Shown: positions 19,063-27,597 of the stretch, in pieces
Layout of the letters: the number at the start of each line of letters is the position of its first letter
How positions within the stretch are numbered: position 1 is the first letter of the stretch
Origin: Blastococcus sp. CT_GayMR16
GTDB lineage: Bacteria; Actinomycetota; Actinomycetes; Mycobacteriales; Geodermatophilaceae
Direction: 5' to 3'
Length of the DNA stretch: 64,000 nt
Assembly: GCF_004570875.1 (NCBI RefSeq)
Contig: NZ_SPQK01000009.1
Coordinates: 62,001-126,000 of the forward strand
Program-made: the position numbers and the translations under genes
Notes under the pieces: model-generated
Database searches by the model: none
What the model was told of the DNA's origin: nothing
The model's input: the letters and a program-made list of their open reading frames with translations, nothing else

Positions 19063-19582
19063 CGGGCGTGGGCGCGACGATCGGGCCCTGGGTGCCCCGG
19101 CGGTGCGGGGCGGTGGCGGCTCGCCGGGCCGGAGCGGCGCCGGTCGCGTGCTCGTCGCCGTCTACGGCACCTTCGCCCTGGCCGCCGGCGCCCGGGCGGC
19201 GGTGCAGCTCGCCACCCGCTTCGACGAGGCGCCGGTGGCCTACCTGCTGTCGGCGTTCGCCGCGGTCGTCTACATCGTGGCGACGGTGGGGCTGGTCCGC
19301 GGTGGCCCCGGTGGCCGGCGGCTCGCGCTCGTGGCCATCAGCGTGGAACTGGTCGGCGTCCTCGCCGTGGGAACGCTGTCCCTGACCGACCGGGCGGCGT
19401 TCCCGGACGAGACGGTCTGGTCGGCCTTCGGCCGCGGCTACTACTTCGTCCCGCTGGTCCTGCCCGTCCTGGGCCTGCTGCTGCTCCGGCGCACGGGTCA
19501 GAACTCGCCGCCGCCGAAGTCCCCACCGCCGAAGTCGCCTCCCCCGAAGTCCCCACCGCCCACGTCGCCACCACCGTCGTAG
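19055..19582 (+). CDS. Hypothetical membrane protein with Pro-rich tail
   Basis: 175 residues starting at a GTG that overlaps the previous stop by 8 nt. A Gly-rich, hydrophilic N-terminus (about 30 residues) precedes about four hydrophobic segments ('VLVAVYGTFALAAGARAAVQL', 'AYLLSAFAAVVYIVATVGLV', and so on). The tail is a repeat of S-P-P-P-K/T units. That tail is encoded by the antisense of the FGGGD repeats of the convergent gene, so the last 85 bp code on both strands. Whether the native protein really ends there is unclear. Confidence 0.7.
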   Translation: MSDGRGRDDRALGAPAVRGGGGSPGRSGAGRVLVAVYGTFALAAGARAAVQLATRFDEAPVAYLLSAFAAVVYIVATVGLVRGGPGGRRLALVAISVELVGVLAVGTLSLTDRAAFPDETVWSAFGRGYYFVPLVLPVLGLLLLRRTGQNSPPPKSPPPKSPPPKSPPPTSPPPS

Positions 19583-20238
19583 CCCCCGTCACCGCCGTAG
19601 TCGCCGCCGTCCGCCTGCGCGCCGTCCTGGTACCCGTCGGCGTAGGCCTCCTCGTCGCCGCCCCCGAACAGGCCGCCGTCCCCCATGCCGGTGTCGAAGA
19701 GCGCGTCGGCGACCGCAGTGCCGATGACCAGGCCGCCGATCGTGCCCAGCAGACTCCCGCCGATCATGCTGCCCATGCCCGGCCCGCCGTACCCGCCGCG
19801 GCCGTAGCCAGGCCCATAACCCTGGCCGTAGCCCCCGCCATACCCCCCGCCATAGCCCCCGCCCCCGCCGGCTCCGTATCCCGGGCCGTATCCGCCCAGG
19901 GCACGTTCCAGCGTCCCGGGCTGCCGCACCTCGGCACGGGTGGCCGCCCGCGCCAGGGTCTCCGGGTCGTCGGTCCGCGGCCGCTCCCCGGCCGGTGTGA
20001 CGGCGGCGAGCTGGGCGAGCACCTGCTGCCGCTGGTCGGCGGTCAGCTGGGCGAAGGCCTCCGCGTGCGCCTGCTCGATCTGCTCCGGCGGCGCCGTGCG
20101 CAGCAGGTATCGGTAGCGGGCGACGGCCTGTTCGTCGGGCAACTGCTCGTTCCGGCCGCGCGCCGCGTACTGCGGCTGGTCCTGGTGGCCGTACCGCTGG
20201 CGGTCCCGGCGGCCGAACAACCGATCGAGCAGTCCCAT
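19498..20238 (-). CDS. Glycine-rich protein with N-terminal helical domain
   Basis: 246 residues from the ATG at 20238 (GGAGGA at 6 nt). The N-terminus 'MGLLDRLFGRRDRQRYG' is amphipathic. Residues about 30-95 form a helical region with 'LPDEQAVARYRYLLRTAPPEQIEQAHAEAF' style repeats. Residues 105-165 are Gly/Tyr-rich (GYGGGYGGGYGQGYG). A hydrophobic Gly-rich segment follows ('MIGGSLLGTIGGLVIGTAVADALF'), and the tail is acidic GGGDFGGGDF repeats. I do not assign a function; family-wise it resembles DUF-type proteins with glycine-zipper segments that associate with membranes. Confidence 0.8.
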   Translation of the reverse strand: MGLLDRLFGRRDRQRYGHQDQPQYAARGRNEQLPDEQAVARYRYLLRTAPPEQIEQAHAEAFAQLTADQRQQVLAQLAAVTPAGERPRTDDPETLARAATRAEVRQPGTLERALGGYGPGYGAGGGGGYGGGYGGGYGQGYGPGYGRGGYGGPGMGSMIGGSLLGTIGGLVIGTAVADALFDTGMGDGGLFGGGDEEAYADGYQDGAQADGGDYGGDGGYDGGGDVGGGDFGGGDFGGGDFGGGEF

Positions 20239-20380
20239 GATGAGTCCTCCACTCCCGCTGACGAACGGGTTGAGGGCGGGGTTCCCCGGAACCGGACGGC
20301 GCACACGCGCCCGCTCCGCGCTGGTCGGATGCCTGGGGCGTTGCGCGAGTAGATCGGTGGCGCACGGTTAAATAGAGGTC
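20239..20380. promoter_or_regulatory. Divergent promoter region, Gly-rich gene / LOV phosphatase
   Basis: 142 bp between divergent starts. On the plus strand a rare AT-rich stretch (GGTTAAATAGAGGTC) ends at the GTG of the LOV gene, so TTAAAT/TAAATA may be a -10 element of a nearly leaderless transcript. GAGGT also lies there but too close to the GTG to be a good ribosome binding site. Confidence 0.4.
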
Positions 20381-22747
20381 GTGCCGTACGAGCGCGATCG
20401 CCCCGACACACCTCCTGCACCCACCCGTGCGCTGGAGGCCGTCGCCGACCTCGCCGTGGCCCCGAACCCTTCGACCGCGCTCGTCGACGCCGAGGCGGAG
20501 CTCGGTCAACAGGCGGGCATCGTCACTGCCGCGAACGCCGCCGTCTCGGGCCCCGGGGGCCAGGCGGGCGGGCACTCGACGCTGCCCGCCGTCCTGGCCA
20601 CCGTGCCGGTCGCGGTCCTCGTCATCGACCAGAGCAGCAGCACGGTCGTCTACGCCAACACCGCCGCGGTCGAGCTCGCGGGCAACATCGGCCTCCCGGT
20701 CGACGTCGACACGTGGGGCGCGGCCGCGGGGCTCACCGACCTCGGCGGCGGGCCACTGGCCAACAGCGTCGGACCGTTGTCCGCAGTCGCTCAGGGCCGC
20801 CCGGTCGCCGGCGAGGCCGTGCGCCTCTCGCCCGGCACGAGCACCGAGCAGCAGCGCGCGGACGACGACGAGGGGGAGTCCGATCAGCTGCTCTGGGTCA
20901 CCGGGTTCCCGCTGTCGCAGACCGACAGCGACCAGGCGCTCGCGCTGGTCGTGTTCCTGGAGCTGGACCCGCTCGAGCAGACGGCGGACCCGGAGGCCTA
21001 CCTCCAGGCGCTGCGTGAGCGCGCCGTCATCGCCACCGACATCACCTTCGCCATCACCGACCCCCGGGAGCCGGACAACCCGCTGGTCTGGGTCAACCCG
21101 TCCTTCACCCGGATCACCGGCTACGAGGCCGACGAGGCCGTCGGCCGCAACTGCCGCTTCCTCCAGGGCCCGGCCACCGATCCCGCGGCCGTGGCCGAGA
21201 TCCGCGCCGCTCTCCAGGAGCGGCGCACCGTCACGACGACGCTGCTCAACTACCGCAAGGACGGCACCGCCTTCTGGAACCAGCTGTCGGTGAGCCCCGT
21301 CTTCGACGGGGCGGGCGAGCTGGTCAGTTTCGTGGGCGTGCAGACCGACGTCACCGAGCGCGTGCGGGTGGAACGGGAGCGGGAGGCCGCCTTCGTCGCC
21401 GAGCAGGCCGCTCGGCAGGAGGCCGAGCTCGCCCGTTCGATCGCCGAGCAGGCCCGGGCGGACGCCGAGCGGGCACAGGCCGAGGCCGAGCGGGCGCAGG
21501 GTCGCCTCGCCCTCATGGCCGAGGCGACCAGCACGCTGATCGGCACGCTGGACATGACCGAACTGCTGGACCGGCTCGCCGGGTTGTGCGTGCCGCGGCT
21601 GGCCGACTGGGTGTTCGTGACGCTGCTCGACGAGTACGGCGACATCCGCGAGTTCGCCGCCCGGCACCGGGACGGCCGCGCGGACGAACTGCGGGAGTTC
21701 GCCGCCCTCCACGTGATGCACCTCGGCCCGGGATCCCCGAGCCGGCGGAGCATGGCGTCGTCCCGGCCGGTCCTGCTCGACGAGCTGCCCCCCGCCGTCC
21801 TCGCCGAGGTGTTCACCTACCCCGGTGCGCTCGAGGCCTTCCACCGGCTCGGGGGCACCCAGGTGCTGACCGTGCCGATGGTCGCCCGCCGCCGCACCCT
21901 CGGGGCCATCGCGCTCATCCGCGCCGACGACGACCACGGTTTCGGCCAGGACGACGTCCACCTCGCCGCCGACCTCGGGAGCCGGGCGGCCCTGGCGATC
22001 GACAACGTCCGTCTCTACCAACGGGAGCACTCGGTCGCGGACACGCTCCAGCGCTCGCTGCTGCCCGTGCTCCCCGAGGTGCCCGGGATCGAGTCGGCCG
22101 CCCACTACGTCAGCGCGTCGTCCGCCGCCGACGTGGGCGGCGACTTCTACGACCTGCTGGCCCTGCCGGACGGGTCCGTCGGCATCGTGGTCGGCGACGT
22201 CGTCGGCCACGACGTCGCCGCCGCGGCGGCGATGGGGCATCTGCGCGGTCTGCTCCGCGCCGTCGTGTGGGAGGCCGAGGACGCCGACCCGGCCACGGTT
22301 CTCGCCCGCGTGGACCGGCTCGTCCAGGGCCTACGGGTCGCCTCCCTCGCGACCATGGTCTACGCACGGGCCGTGCGCCCGTCCGGCGACGGCGCGCCCT
22401 GGCGGGTGCACATCGCGAACGCGGGGCACCCGCCGGTGCTGCTGCGCCATCCGGACGGGAGCGTGCAGATCCTCGCGGAGGTGACCGGCATGCTCGTCGG
22501 CGTCGACGTCTCCAGCCACCGCGAAACGGTGGTGCTCGAGGTGCCCCGGGGCTCGACCCTGGTCGCCTACACCGACGGGCTGATCGAGCGGCCCGGTCGG
22601 GACATGGACGAGGGCATCCACGAACTGTGCGAGCGGGTCATGCGCGCCCCCCGCGATGCCGGCCCCCGCGAGCTGTGCGACGCGGCTGTCAGCGGTGCCC
22701 TCGACCATCGGGACGACGTCGCGCTGATCGCCGTCCGCTTCGACTGA
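20381..22747 (+). CDS. PAS-LOV-GAF-SpoIIE-type phosphatase (putative blue-light sensor)
   Basis: 788 residues from GTG. Domains: a degenerate PAS at about 65-200; a LOV domain at about 212-330 with 'GRNCRFLQGPATD', Cys258 being the flavin-adduct cysteine, plus 'NPSFTRITGY', 'LLNYRKDGTAFWN' and 'FVGVQTDVTERV'. An Ala/Glu/Arg coiled coil follows (about 335-370), then a GAF domain (about 375-535). The C-terminal PP2C/SpoIIE phosphatase (about 555-788) has 'DVGGDFYDLLALPDG', 'VGDVVGHDVAAAAAM', 'NAGHPPVLL' and 'YTDGLIERPG'. SpoIIE-type phosphatases usually dephosphorylate an anti-anti-sigma factor and so activate a partner-switch sigma factor. Light input to that switch is the inferred role; no RsbV/RsbW genes are adjacent. 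Confidence 0.93.
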   Translation: MPYERDRPDTPPAPTRALEAVADLAVAPNPSTALVDAEAELGQQAGIVTAANAAVSGPGGQAGGHSTLPAVLATVPVAVLVIDQSSSTVVYANTAAVELAGNIGLPVDVDTWGAAAGLTDLGGGPLANSVGPLSAVAQGRPVAGEAVRLSPGTSTEQQRADDDEGESDQLLWVTGFPLSQTDSDQALALVVFLELDPLEQTADPEAYLQALRERAVIATDITFAITDPREPDNPLVWVNPSFTRITGYEADEAVGRNCRFLQGPATDPAAVAEIRAALQERRTVTTTLLNYRKDGTAFWNQLSVSPVFDGAGELVSFVGVQTDVTERVRVEREREAAFVAEQAARQEAELARSIAEQARADAERAQAEAERAQGRLALMAEATSTLIGTLDMTELLDRLAGLCVPRLADWVFVTLLDEYGDIREFAARHRDGRADELREFAALHVMHLGPGSPSRRSMASSRPVLLDELPPAVLAEVFTYPGALEAFHRLGGTQVLTVPMVARRRTLGAIALIRADDDHGFGQDDVHLAADLGSRAALAIDNVRLYQREHSVADTLQRSLLPVLPEVPGIESAAHYVSASSAADVGGDFYDLLALPDGSVGIVVGDVVGHDVAAAAAMGHLRGLLRAVVWEAEDADPATVLARVDRLVQGLRVASLATMVYARAVRPSGDGAPWRVHIANAGHPPVLLRHPDGSVQILAEVTGMLVGVDVSSHRETVVLEVPRGSTLVAYTDGLIERPGRDMDEGIHELCERVMRAPRDAGPRELCDAAVSGALDHRDDVALIAVRFD

Positions 22748-22808
22748 AAAAGGACCCCACGTCCCCCCACCCCTCGCAGGCTCGGGGCGGGACCCTGACG
22801 CAGGGCCG
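22748..22808. repeat. Dispersed intergenic element with terminator-like pairing, copy A
   Basis: Directly after the LOV gene stop, AAAAAGGACCCC is followed by CCCCTCGCAGGCTCGGGGCG and GGACCCT. CCCC/GGGG and AGGACCCC/GGGACCCT give stem-loop potential. A closely related sequence lies at 46176-46236, also between convergent genes. It probably acts as a bidirectional terminator. Confidence 0.6.
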
Positions 22809-22813
22809 TTCCA

Positions 22814-23314
22814 TCAGCGTCCGAGCAGGCCGTAGGTGCCGCGGTGGAACAGCAGCGGCCGGCGGTCCGGATCGGCCCCGAGGTCGAGCACGCGCGCGAC
22901 CACAATGCTGTGGTCACCGCCGTCGTACTCGGCCCAGAGCTCGCCGTCGATCCAGGCGACGACGTCGTCGAGAACCGGTGACCCGTGCGCGCTCGGCGAC
23001 CAGCGGACCTCGGCGAACTTGTCCGAGCCCGAGCGGGCGAAGTTCTGCGAGACGTCGTCTTGGCCCTCGGCCAGGACGTTGACGCAGAACGTGCCGATCG
23101 CGCGGAGCTTCGGCCAGGTCAGCGACGTCCGCGCCGGGGCGAAGGCGACCAGGGGCGGGTCGAGCGACAGCGAGCTGAACGACTGGCAGGTGAAACCGGT
23201 CGGGCCGTCGTCGGTGACCGCGGTGACGACCGTGACCCCGGAGGCGAAGTGCCCCAGGACCTCGCGCAGGACCTGCGGGTCGACGATGCGGGGGACGTCG
23301 GGGGAGCCGGTCAT
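22814..23314 (-). CDS. Flavin reductase-like FMN-binding protein
   Basis: 166 residues. It has the flavin reductase (split beta-barrel) pattern: 'FASGVTVVTAVTDDGPTGFT', 'SFSSLSLDPPLVAFAPARTS' and 'FCVNVLAEGQDDVSQNFA', ending '...GTYGLLGR'. Members use NAD(P)H to reduce free FMN/FAD for a partner monooxygenase or act as small oxidoreductases. The ATG overlaps the stop of the upstream lyase gene (ATGA at 23311-23314), implying coupled synthesis. No monooxygenase partner gene is nearby. Confidence 0.92.
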   Translation of the reverse strand: MTGSPDVPRIVDPQVLREVLGHFASGVTVVTAVTDDGPTGFTCQSFSSLSLDPPLVAFAPARTSLTWPKLRAIGTFCVNVLAEGQDDVSQNFARSGSDKFAEVRWSPSAHGSPVLDDVVAWIDGELWAEYDGGDHSIVVARVLDLGADPDRRPLLFHRGTYGLLGR

Positions 23315-24249
23315 GCGCCGGCAGCAGCGGTGCGGGGGACCGACCGCCCGCCGGCGCGGTACAGCGAGCTGGGCAGCTCGTGGCCGACGGCCTGCTCGGT
23401 GACCCGGGCCGCGGCGAGGACGGCGTCCAGATCGAGCCCGGTCCGCACGCCGGACCCCTCCAGCATGTAGACCAGCTCCTCCGTGGCGATGTTGCCGCTG
23501 GCGCCGGGTGCGAACGGACAGCCGCCGAGGCCGCCGATCGAGGAGTCCAGCTGGGTCACCCCCGCCTGGATCGCGGTCAGCGCATTGGCCTGCCCGGTGC
23601 CGCGGGTGTCGTGGAAGTGCACGCCCAGGGGGACGCCGGGGCAGGCCCGCCGGACGGCGTCGAGCAGCTGCACCACCCGCAGCGGGGTCGTCGTGCCGAT
23701 CGTGTCGCCCAGGCACAGCTGGTCGGCGCCGGCGGTCACCGAGGCGCGGGCGACGTCGACCGTGCGCGTGATCGGGGTGCGACCGTCGAACGGGCAGTCC
23801 CAGGCCGTGGCGATGATGACCTCGAGCGAGCCGCCGGCCCCGTGGGCGAGCCGGGCGATCTCCCCGACCGCGGCGACCGCCTCCGCCGTCGTCCGGCCGG
23901 CGTTGGCCTGGCTGTGCCCGTCGGTGGCGGACACGACGTACTCGAGGTTGGCCACGCCGGCATCGACGGCCCGCACCGCGCCCCGGGCGTTGGCGACCAG
24001 GGCCGACCACAGCACCCCGTCCCAGCGGGACAGCTCGGCGGCGACCTGGTCGGCGTCGGCGAGCGCGGGCACGGCCTTCGGCGAGACGAACGACGTCGCC
24101 TCGATCCGCCGGACGCCGGTCGCGACCAGCGCCTCGAGCATCGCCAGCTTGGCCTCCAGCGGGACGGCCGCCTCCAGCTGCAGTCCGTCGCGCATGCCGA
24201 CCTCGCGGACGTCGACCGTCGCCGGCAGCACCAGGTCGAACTCGTTCAC
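23311..24249 (-). CDS. Hydroxymethylglutaryl-CoA lyase family enzyme
   Basis: 312 residues from GTG 24249 with GAGGAGG 6-7 nt upstream. HMGL-like TIM barrel: 'VREVGMRDGLQLEAA' (substrate and metal Asp), 'RIEATSFVSPKAVP', 'ATAWDCPFDGRTP', 'GVHFHDTRGTGQANALTA' (metal His-x-His) and 'IGGLGGCPFAPGASGNIATEEL', which includes the catalytic Cys of the signature loop. Known reaction: cleavage of HMG-CoA to acetoacetate and acetyl-CoA in leucine breakdown. No other leucine-pathway gene is close, so a related acyl-CoA substrate is possible. Confidence 0.93.
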   Translation of the reverse strand: MNEFDLVLPATVDVREVGMRDGLQLEAAVPLEAKLAMLEALVATGVRRIEATSFVSPKAVPALADADQVAAELSRWDGVLWSALVANARGAVRAVDAGVANLEYVVSATDGHSQANAGRTTAEAVAAVGEIARLAHGAGGSLEVIIATAWDCPFDGRTPITRTVDVARASVTAGADQLCLGDTIGTTTPLRVVQLLDAVRRACPGVPLGVHFHDTRGTGQANALTAIQAGVTQLDSSIGGLGGCPFAPGASGNIATEELVYMLEGSGVRTGLDLDAVLAAARVTEQAVGHELPSSLYRAGGRSVPRTAAAGA

Positions 24250-24389
24250 GCATGCCTCCTCGTCGCGGCAGGTTCCTTTCATCCTGCACCCCCTGGCCGT
24301 TCCCCCGATGAGGCGACCCGGAACGGTTCCGTGACGTCCGGTGCGTGGATTGGGGTACCGGTCACGGAAGATGAACGCGACAGGCACGC

Positions 24390-25316
24390 ATGGGACACCA
24401 CCCGGGGGGTGAGGACGTGATCGAGATGGTCGGTGACCTGCCCCCGGCTGACCGGCGGAGCGCCTTCGCCAACGCCCCGATGGGCGTCGCACTGACCACC
24501 CCGGACGGCGTGATCGTCGACAGCAATCCCGCCCTGTGCCTGATGGTCGACCGGACGGCCGAGGACCTCTACGCCCGGTCGGTCCTCGACCTCGTGCACC
24601 CCGACGGCGTCTCTGCCGCCCGCGAGGCCTACCAGTCGCTGCTGGCCGCACCGAAGCGGCCGATGCGGCACGAGACGAGGCTCCTGCGGACCGACGGCAC
24701 CGAGGTCCCCGTGCAGGTGACCGCGTCGTGGGTCGCTGCGACGGACGGCCAGCCCGCCCACCTGGTGATGATCGTCGAGGACATCACCGAGCGGAAGGCG
24801 CTGGAGGCGCAGCTGGTCCACCGGTCGCTGCACGACCCCCTGACCGGGCTCCCCAACCGCCTCCTGTTCCAGGACCGGCTCTGGCACGCCCTGGAACGCG
24901 GCCGCCGCGAGGACACCCCGACCTGCGTGCTGATCGCCGACCTCGACGGCTTCAAGGCGATCAACGACGAGCTCGGTCACCCCATGGGCGACCTGGTGCT
25001 GGTGACCTTCGCCGAGCGGCTCCGCTCGGTGCTCCGGGCCAGCGACACGGCGGCCCGCCTGGGCGGCGACGAGTTCAGCATCGTCTGCGAGAACACCGAG
25101 CCGGCGGACGCCGAGGTGCTCGCCGAGCGGCTGCGTGCCTCGGTGACCGAGCCGCTGCCGCTCAGTGGGACGACGGTCTCGATCGGTCTCAGCATCGGGA
25201 TCGGCTCGGTGGCCGGGAGCCTCCAGCCCGGGGACGTCTACGACCGGGTGGTGCGTGAGGCCGACGACGCCATGTACGCCGACAAGCTGCGCCGTCGCCG
25301 GCGAACCCGGTCCTAG
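24390..25316 (+). CDS. PAS-GGDEF diguanylate cyclase
   Basis: 308 residues from ATG 24390; an in-frame GTG at 24418 is an alternative, and neither has a convincing ribosome binding site. PAS domain at about 22-135 ('FANAPMGVALTTPDGVIVDSN', ending 'IVEDITERKALE'), linker 'LVHRSLHDPLTGLPNRLLF', then a GGDEF domain with an intact GGDEF at 225-229. I see no RxxD inhibitory site directly before the motif; the stretch reads ASDTAARLGGDEF. It is predicted to make cyclic di-GMP from GTP. No EAL domain is present. The upstream 140 bp are shared with the divergent lyase gene. Confidence 0.94.
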   Translation: MGHHPGGEDVIEMVGDLPPADRRSAFANAPMGVALTTPDGVIVDSNPALCLMVDRTAEDLYARSVLDLVHPDGVSAAREAYQSLLAAPKRPMRHETRLLRTDGTEVPVQVTASWVAATDGQPAHLVMIVEDITERKALEAQLVHRSLHDPLTGLPNRLLFQDRLWHALERGRREDTPTCVLIADLDGFKAINDELGHPMGDLVLVTFAERLRSVLRASDTAARLGGDEFSIVCENTEPADAEVLAERLRASVTEPLPLSGTTVSIGLSIGIGSVAGSLQPGDVYDRVVREADDAMYADKLRRRRRTRS

Positions 25317-25331
25317 GCCCGCTTCCGCTGG

Positions 25332-27578
25332 TCAGTGTGCGGAGGCGACCGGCTCCCGCACGTCGGGAGCGGGCGTCGGGTCAGCCAACCGCGCGCCCTC
25401 GACGTCCAGATCCGGCAGGATCCGGTCCAGCCAGCGGGGCAGCCACCAGGCGGACCGGCCCAGCAGCGCGAGCACTGCGGGCACCAGCGTCATCCGGACC
25501 AGGAACGCGTCCACCAGGATGCCCACGGCCAAGCCGAAGGCGATCGCCTTCACGATGACGTCCTCGATGGTCACGAAGCTGGCGAAGACCGAGAACATGA
25601 TCAGCGCGGCGGCGACGACCACCCGGGCCGCGTGCCGGGCCCCGGTCACCACGGCGTCGCGCGGCGCGGCGCCGTGCACGTACTCCTCGCGCATCCGGGA
25701 GACCAGGAAGACCTCGTAGTCCATCGCGAGGCCGAACAGCACCGCCATGAGGATCACCGGCAGGAAGCTGATGATCGGGCCCGTCGCCGGCACGCCGAGC
25801 AGGTCGTTCAGCCAGCCCCACTGGAAGACGGCGACGACGGCGCCGAACGAGGCCGCCACCGACAGCAGGAAGCCGATCGCGGCCTTGATCGGCACCAGGA
25901 TCGAGCGGAAGACGAGCAGCAGCAGGATCAGCGCCAGGCCGACGACGACCAGCGCGAAGGGCAGCAGGGCGTCGCCGAGCCGGTCGGAGACGTCGATGGC
26001 GACGGCGGTCTGCCCGGTGACCGCGAGCTCCGCGCCGGTCCGGTCCTCCAGGTCGGGTGCGAGCGCACGCAGCGAGCCGACGAGCTCGTTGGTCGCCTCC
26101 TCCTGCGGGCCGCTGTCGGGGATGACGCTGACGATGGCGGTAGTGCCGTCGGGCAGCACCGAGGGCACGGCGTAGCTGACGTCGTCCAGGCCGCCCACGA
26201 ATTCGCCGGGCATCCCGCTCGGGGTCCCCCCGATGGCGGCGGCGATCTCCCCGGCCGACTGCTGGGCGGTCGCCGGGTCCAGGCCCTCGACGAGCACGAC
26301 GAGCGGGCCGTTGAAGCCGGGACCGAAGTTGTCCGAGATCAGGTCGTAGGCCTGCCGCTGCGGGGAGTCGGGCGCGGCGGTGGAGTTGTCGGGGAGGGCC
26401 AGCTGCAGCTGCGGTGCCGGGATCGCGAGGACGACGAGCCCGGCGAGGACGACGAGAACGGTCAGCAACGGCCGGCGGGTGACCAGACGGGTCCAGCGGG
26501 CGCCCATCGAGCCGCCCGCCCCGGTGGTCTCCTTCGCGTCGGCCGCCTCGCGCCGGGCCGCCCGCGATCCGGGCTTGGGAGCCAGGCGCTTCCCCGCGAA
26601 CCCGAGCAGTGCGGGGAGCAGGGTGAGGGCGACCAGGACGGCGACCAGCACGGTGCCCGCGGCGCCGACGCCCATGACCGTCAGGAACGGGATGCCGACG
26701 ACGGCGAGGCCGGAGAGAGCGATGACGACGGTCAGGCCGGCGAAGACGACGGCGGAGCCGGCCGTGCCGGTGGCCCGGGCCGCCGATTCCTCGGGGTCCA
26801 TGCCGGCCGCGAGCTGCGTGCGGTGCCGGGACAGGATGAACAGCGAGTAGTCGATCCCGACCGCGAGGCCGATCATCAGCGCCAGCGTGGGTGCGGTCGA
26901 GGACAGCGTGACGACGTTCGACGTCAGCAGCAGGGCGCCCATCCCGACGCCGATCCCGACGATCGCCGTCAGCAGGTTCATCCCGGCCGCCAGCAGCGAG
27001 CCGAAGGTCAGCACCAGCACGAGCACGGCCACGATGACGCCGACGAACTCGGTGGCGCCGATGGTCACGCCGGTGGCGCCGAAGACGTCGCCGCCGACGG
27101 CCACCTCGAGGCCGGCGTCGCTCGCGGCCCCGGTGGACGCCTCGAGGGCGTCGAGGCTGCCGGGCTCGAGCTCCTCGCGCTGCACGTCGAAGCGGACCTC
27201 GGCCAGTGCCGCCTGCCCGTCGGGGCTCAGGGCCTGGCTGTCGAACGGACTGACCACGACGTCCACCTGCGGGGTGCGCCCGGCGGTCGCGACGACGTCC
27301 CCGATGGCCGCGGCGTACGCGGGGTCGGTCACCGCCGACCCGTCCGGCGCGACGAAGACGATCTGGGCACTCGCTCCGGCGGCGCCCGGAGAGGCCGCCG
27401 CGAGCTGGTCGAGCGCGTCCTGCGACTCCGAGCCGGGGATGGTGAACCGGTCGTCGAAGGAGCTGCCGACGGTGAGCAGCAAGGTGACGACCACGCCGAG
27501 GATCGCCAGCCAGGCGACCGAGACCAGTCCGCGGTGGCGGAAGGAGGCGCGGCCGAGCCGGGCGAGGAAGGTGCTCAT
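25332..27578 (-). CDS. MMPL/RND-family transporter
   Basis: 748 residues from ATG 27578. Twelve predicted membrane segments lie in two halves, with a large extracytoplasmic loop after TM1 and after TM7. MMPL features include 'GLAVGIDYSLFILSRHRTQL' (the proton-relay segment, DY pair) and in the second half 'FGLAMDYEVFLVSRMREEY'. The N-terminus 'MSTFLARLGRASFRHRGLVS' is typical. It probably exports lipids, siderophores or drugs, driven by the proton gradient. It lies 19 bp downstream of a TetR gene on the same strand, which suggests an autoregulated efflux operon. The C-terminus is a short acidic/Pro-rich tail. Confidence 0.95.
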   Translation of the reverse strand: MSTFLARLGRASFRHRGLVSVAWLAILGVVVTLLLTVGSSFDDRFTIPGSESQDALDQLAAASPGAAGASAQIVFVAPDGSAVTDPAYAAAIGDVVATAGRTPQVDVVVSPFDSQALSPDGQAALAEVRFDVQREELEPGSLDALEASTGAASDAGLEVAVGGDVFGATGVTIGATEFVGVIVAVLVLVLTFGSLLAAGMNLLTAIVGIGVGMGALLLTSNVVTLSSTAPTLALMIGLAVGIDYSLFILSRHRTQLAAGMDPEESAARATGTAGSAVVFAGLTVVIALSGLAVVGIPFLTVMGVGAAGTVLVAVLVALTLLPALLGFAGKRLAPKPGSRAARREAADAKETTGAGGSMGARWTRLVTRRPLLTVLVVLAGLVVLAIPAPQLQLALPDNSTAAPDSPQRQAYDLISDNFGPGFNGPLVVLVEGLDPATAQQSAGEIAAAIGGTPSGMPGEFVGGLDDVSYAVPSVLPDGTTAIVSVIPDSGPQEEATNELVGSLRALAPDLEDRTGAELAVTGQTAVAIDVSDRLGDALLPFALVVVGLALILLLLVFRSILVPIKAAIGFLLSVAASFGAVVAVFQWGWLNDLLGVPATGPIISFLPVILMAVLFGLAMDYEVFLVSRMREEYVHGAAPRDAVVTGARHAARVVVAAALIMFSVFASFVTIEDVIVKAIAFGLAVGILVDAFLVRMTLVPAVLALLGRSAWWLPRWLDRILPDLDVEGARLADPTPAPDVREPVASAH

Positions 27579-27597
27579 TGCGGAGGGAACTCCAGGA

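Noticed and set aside
19498-19600. Possible CRISPR-like array of short repeats
   Set aside because: Repeats of 12-15 bp are contiguous without unique spacers and encode GGGDF peptide units; no cas gene is present.
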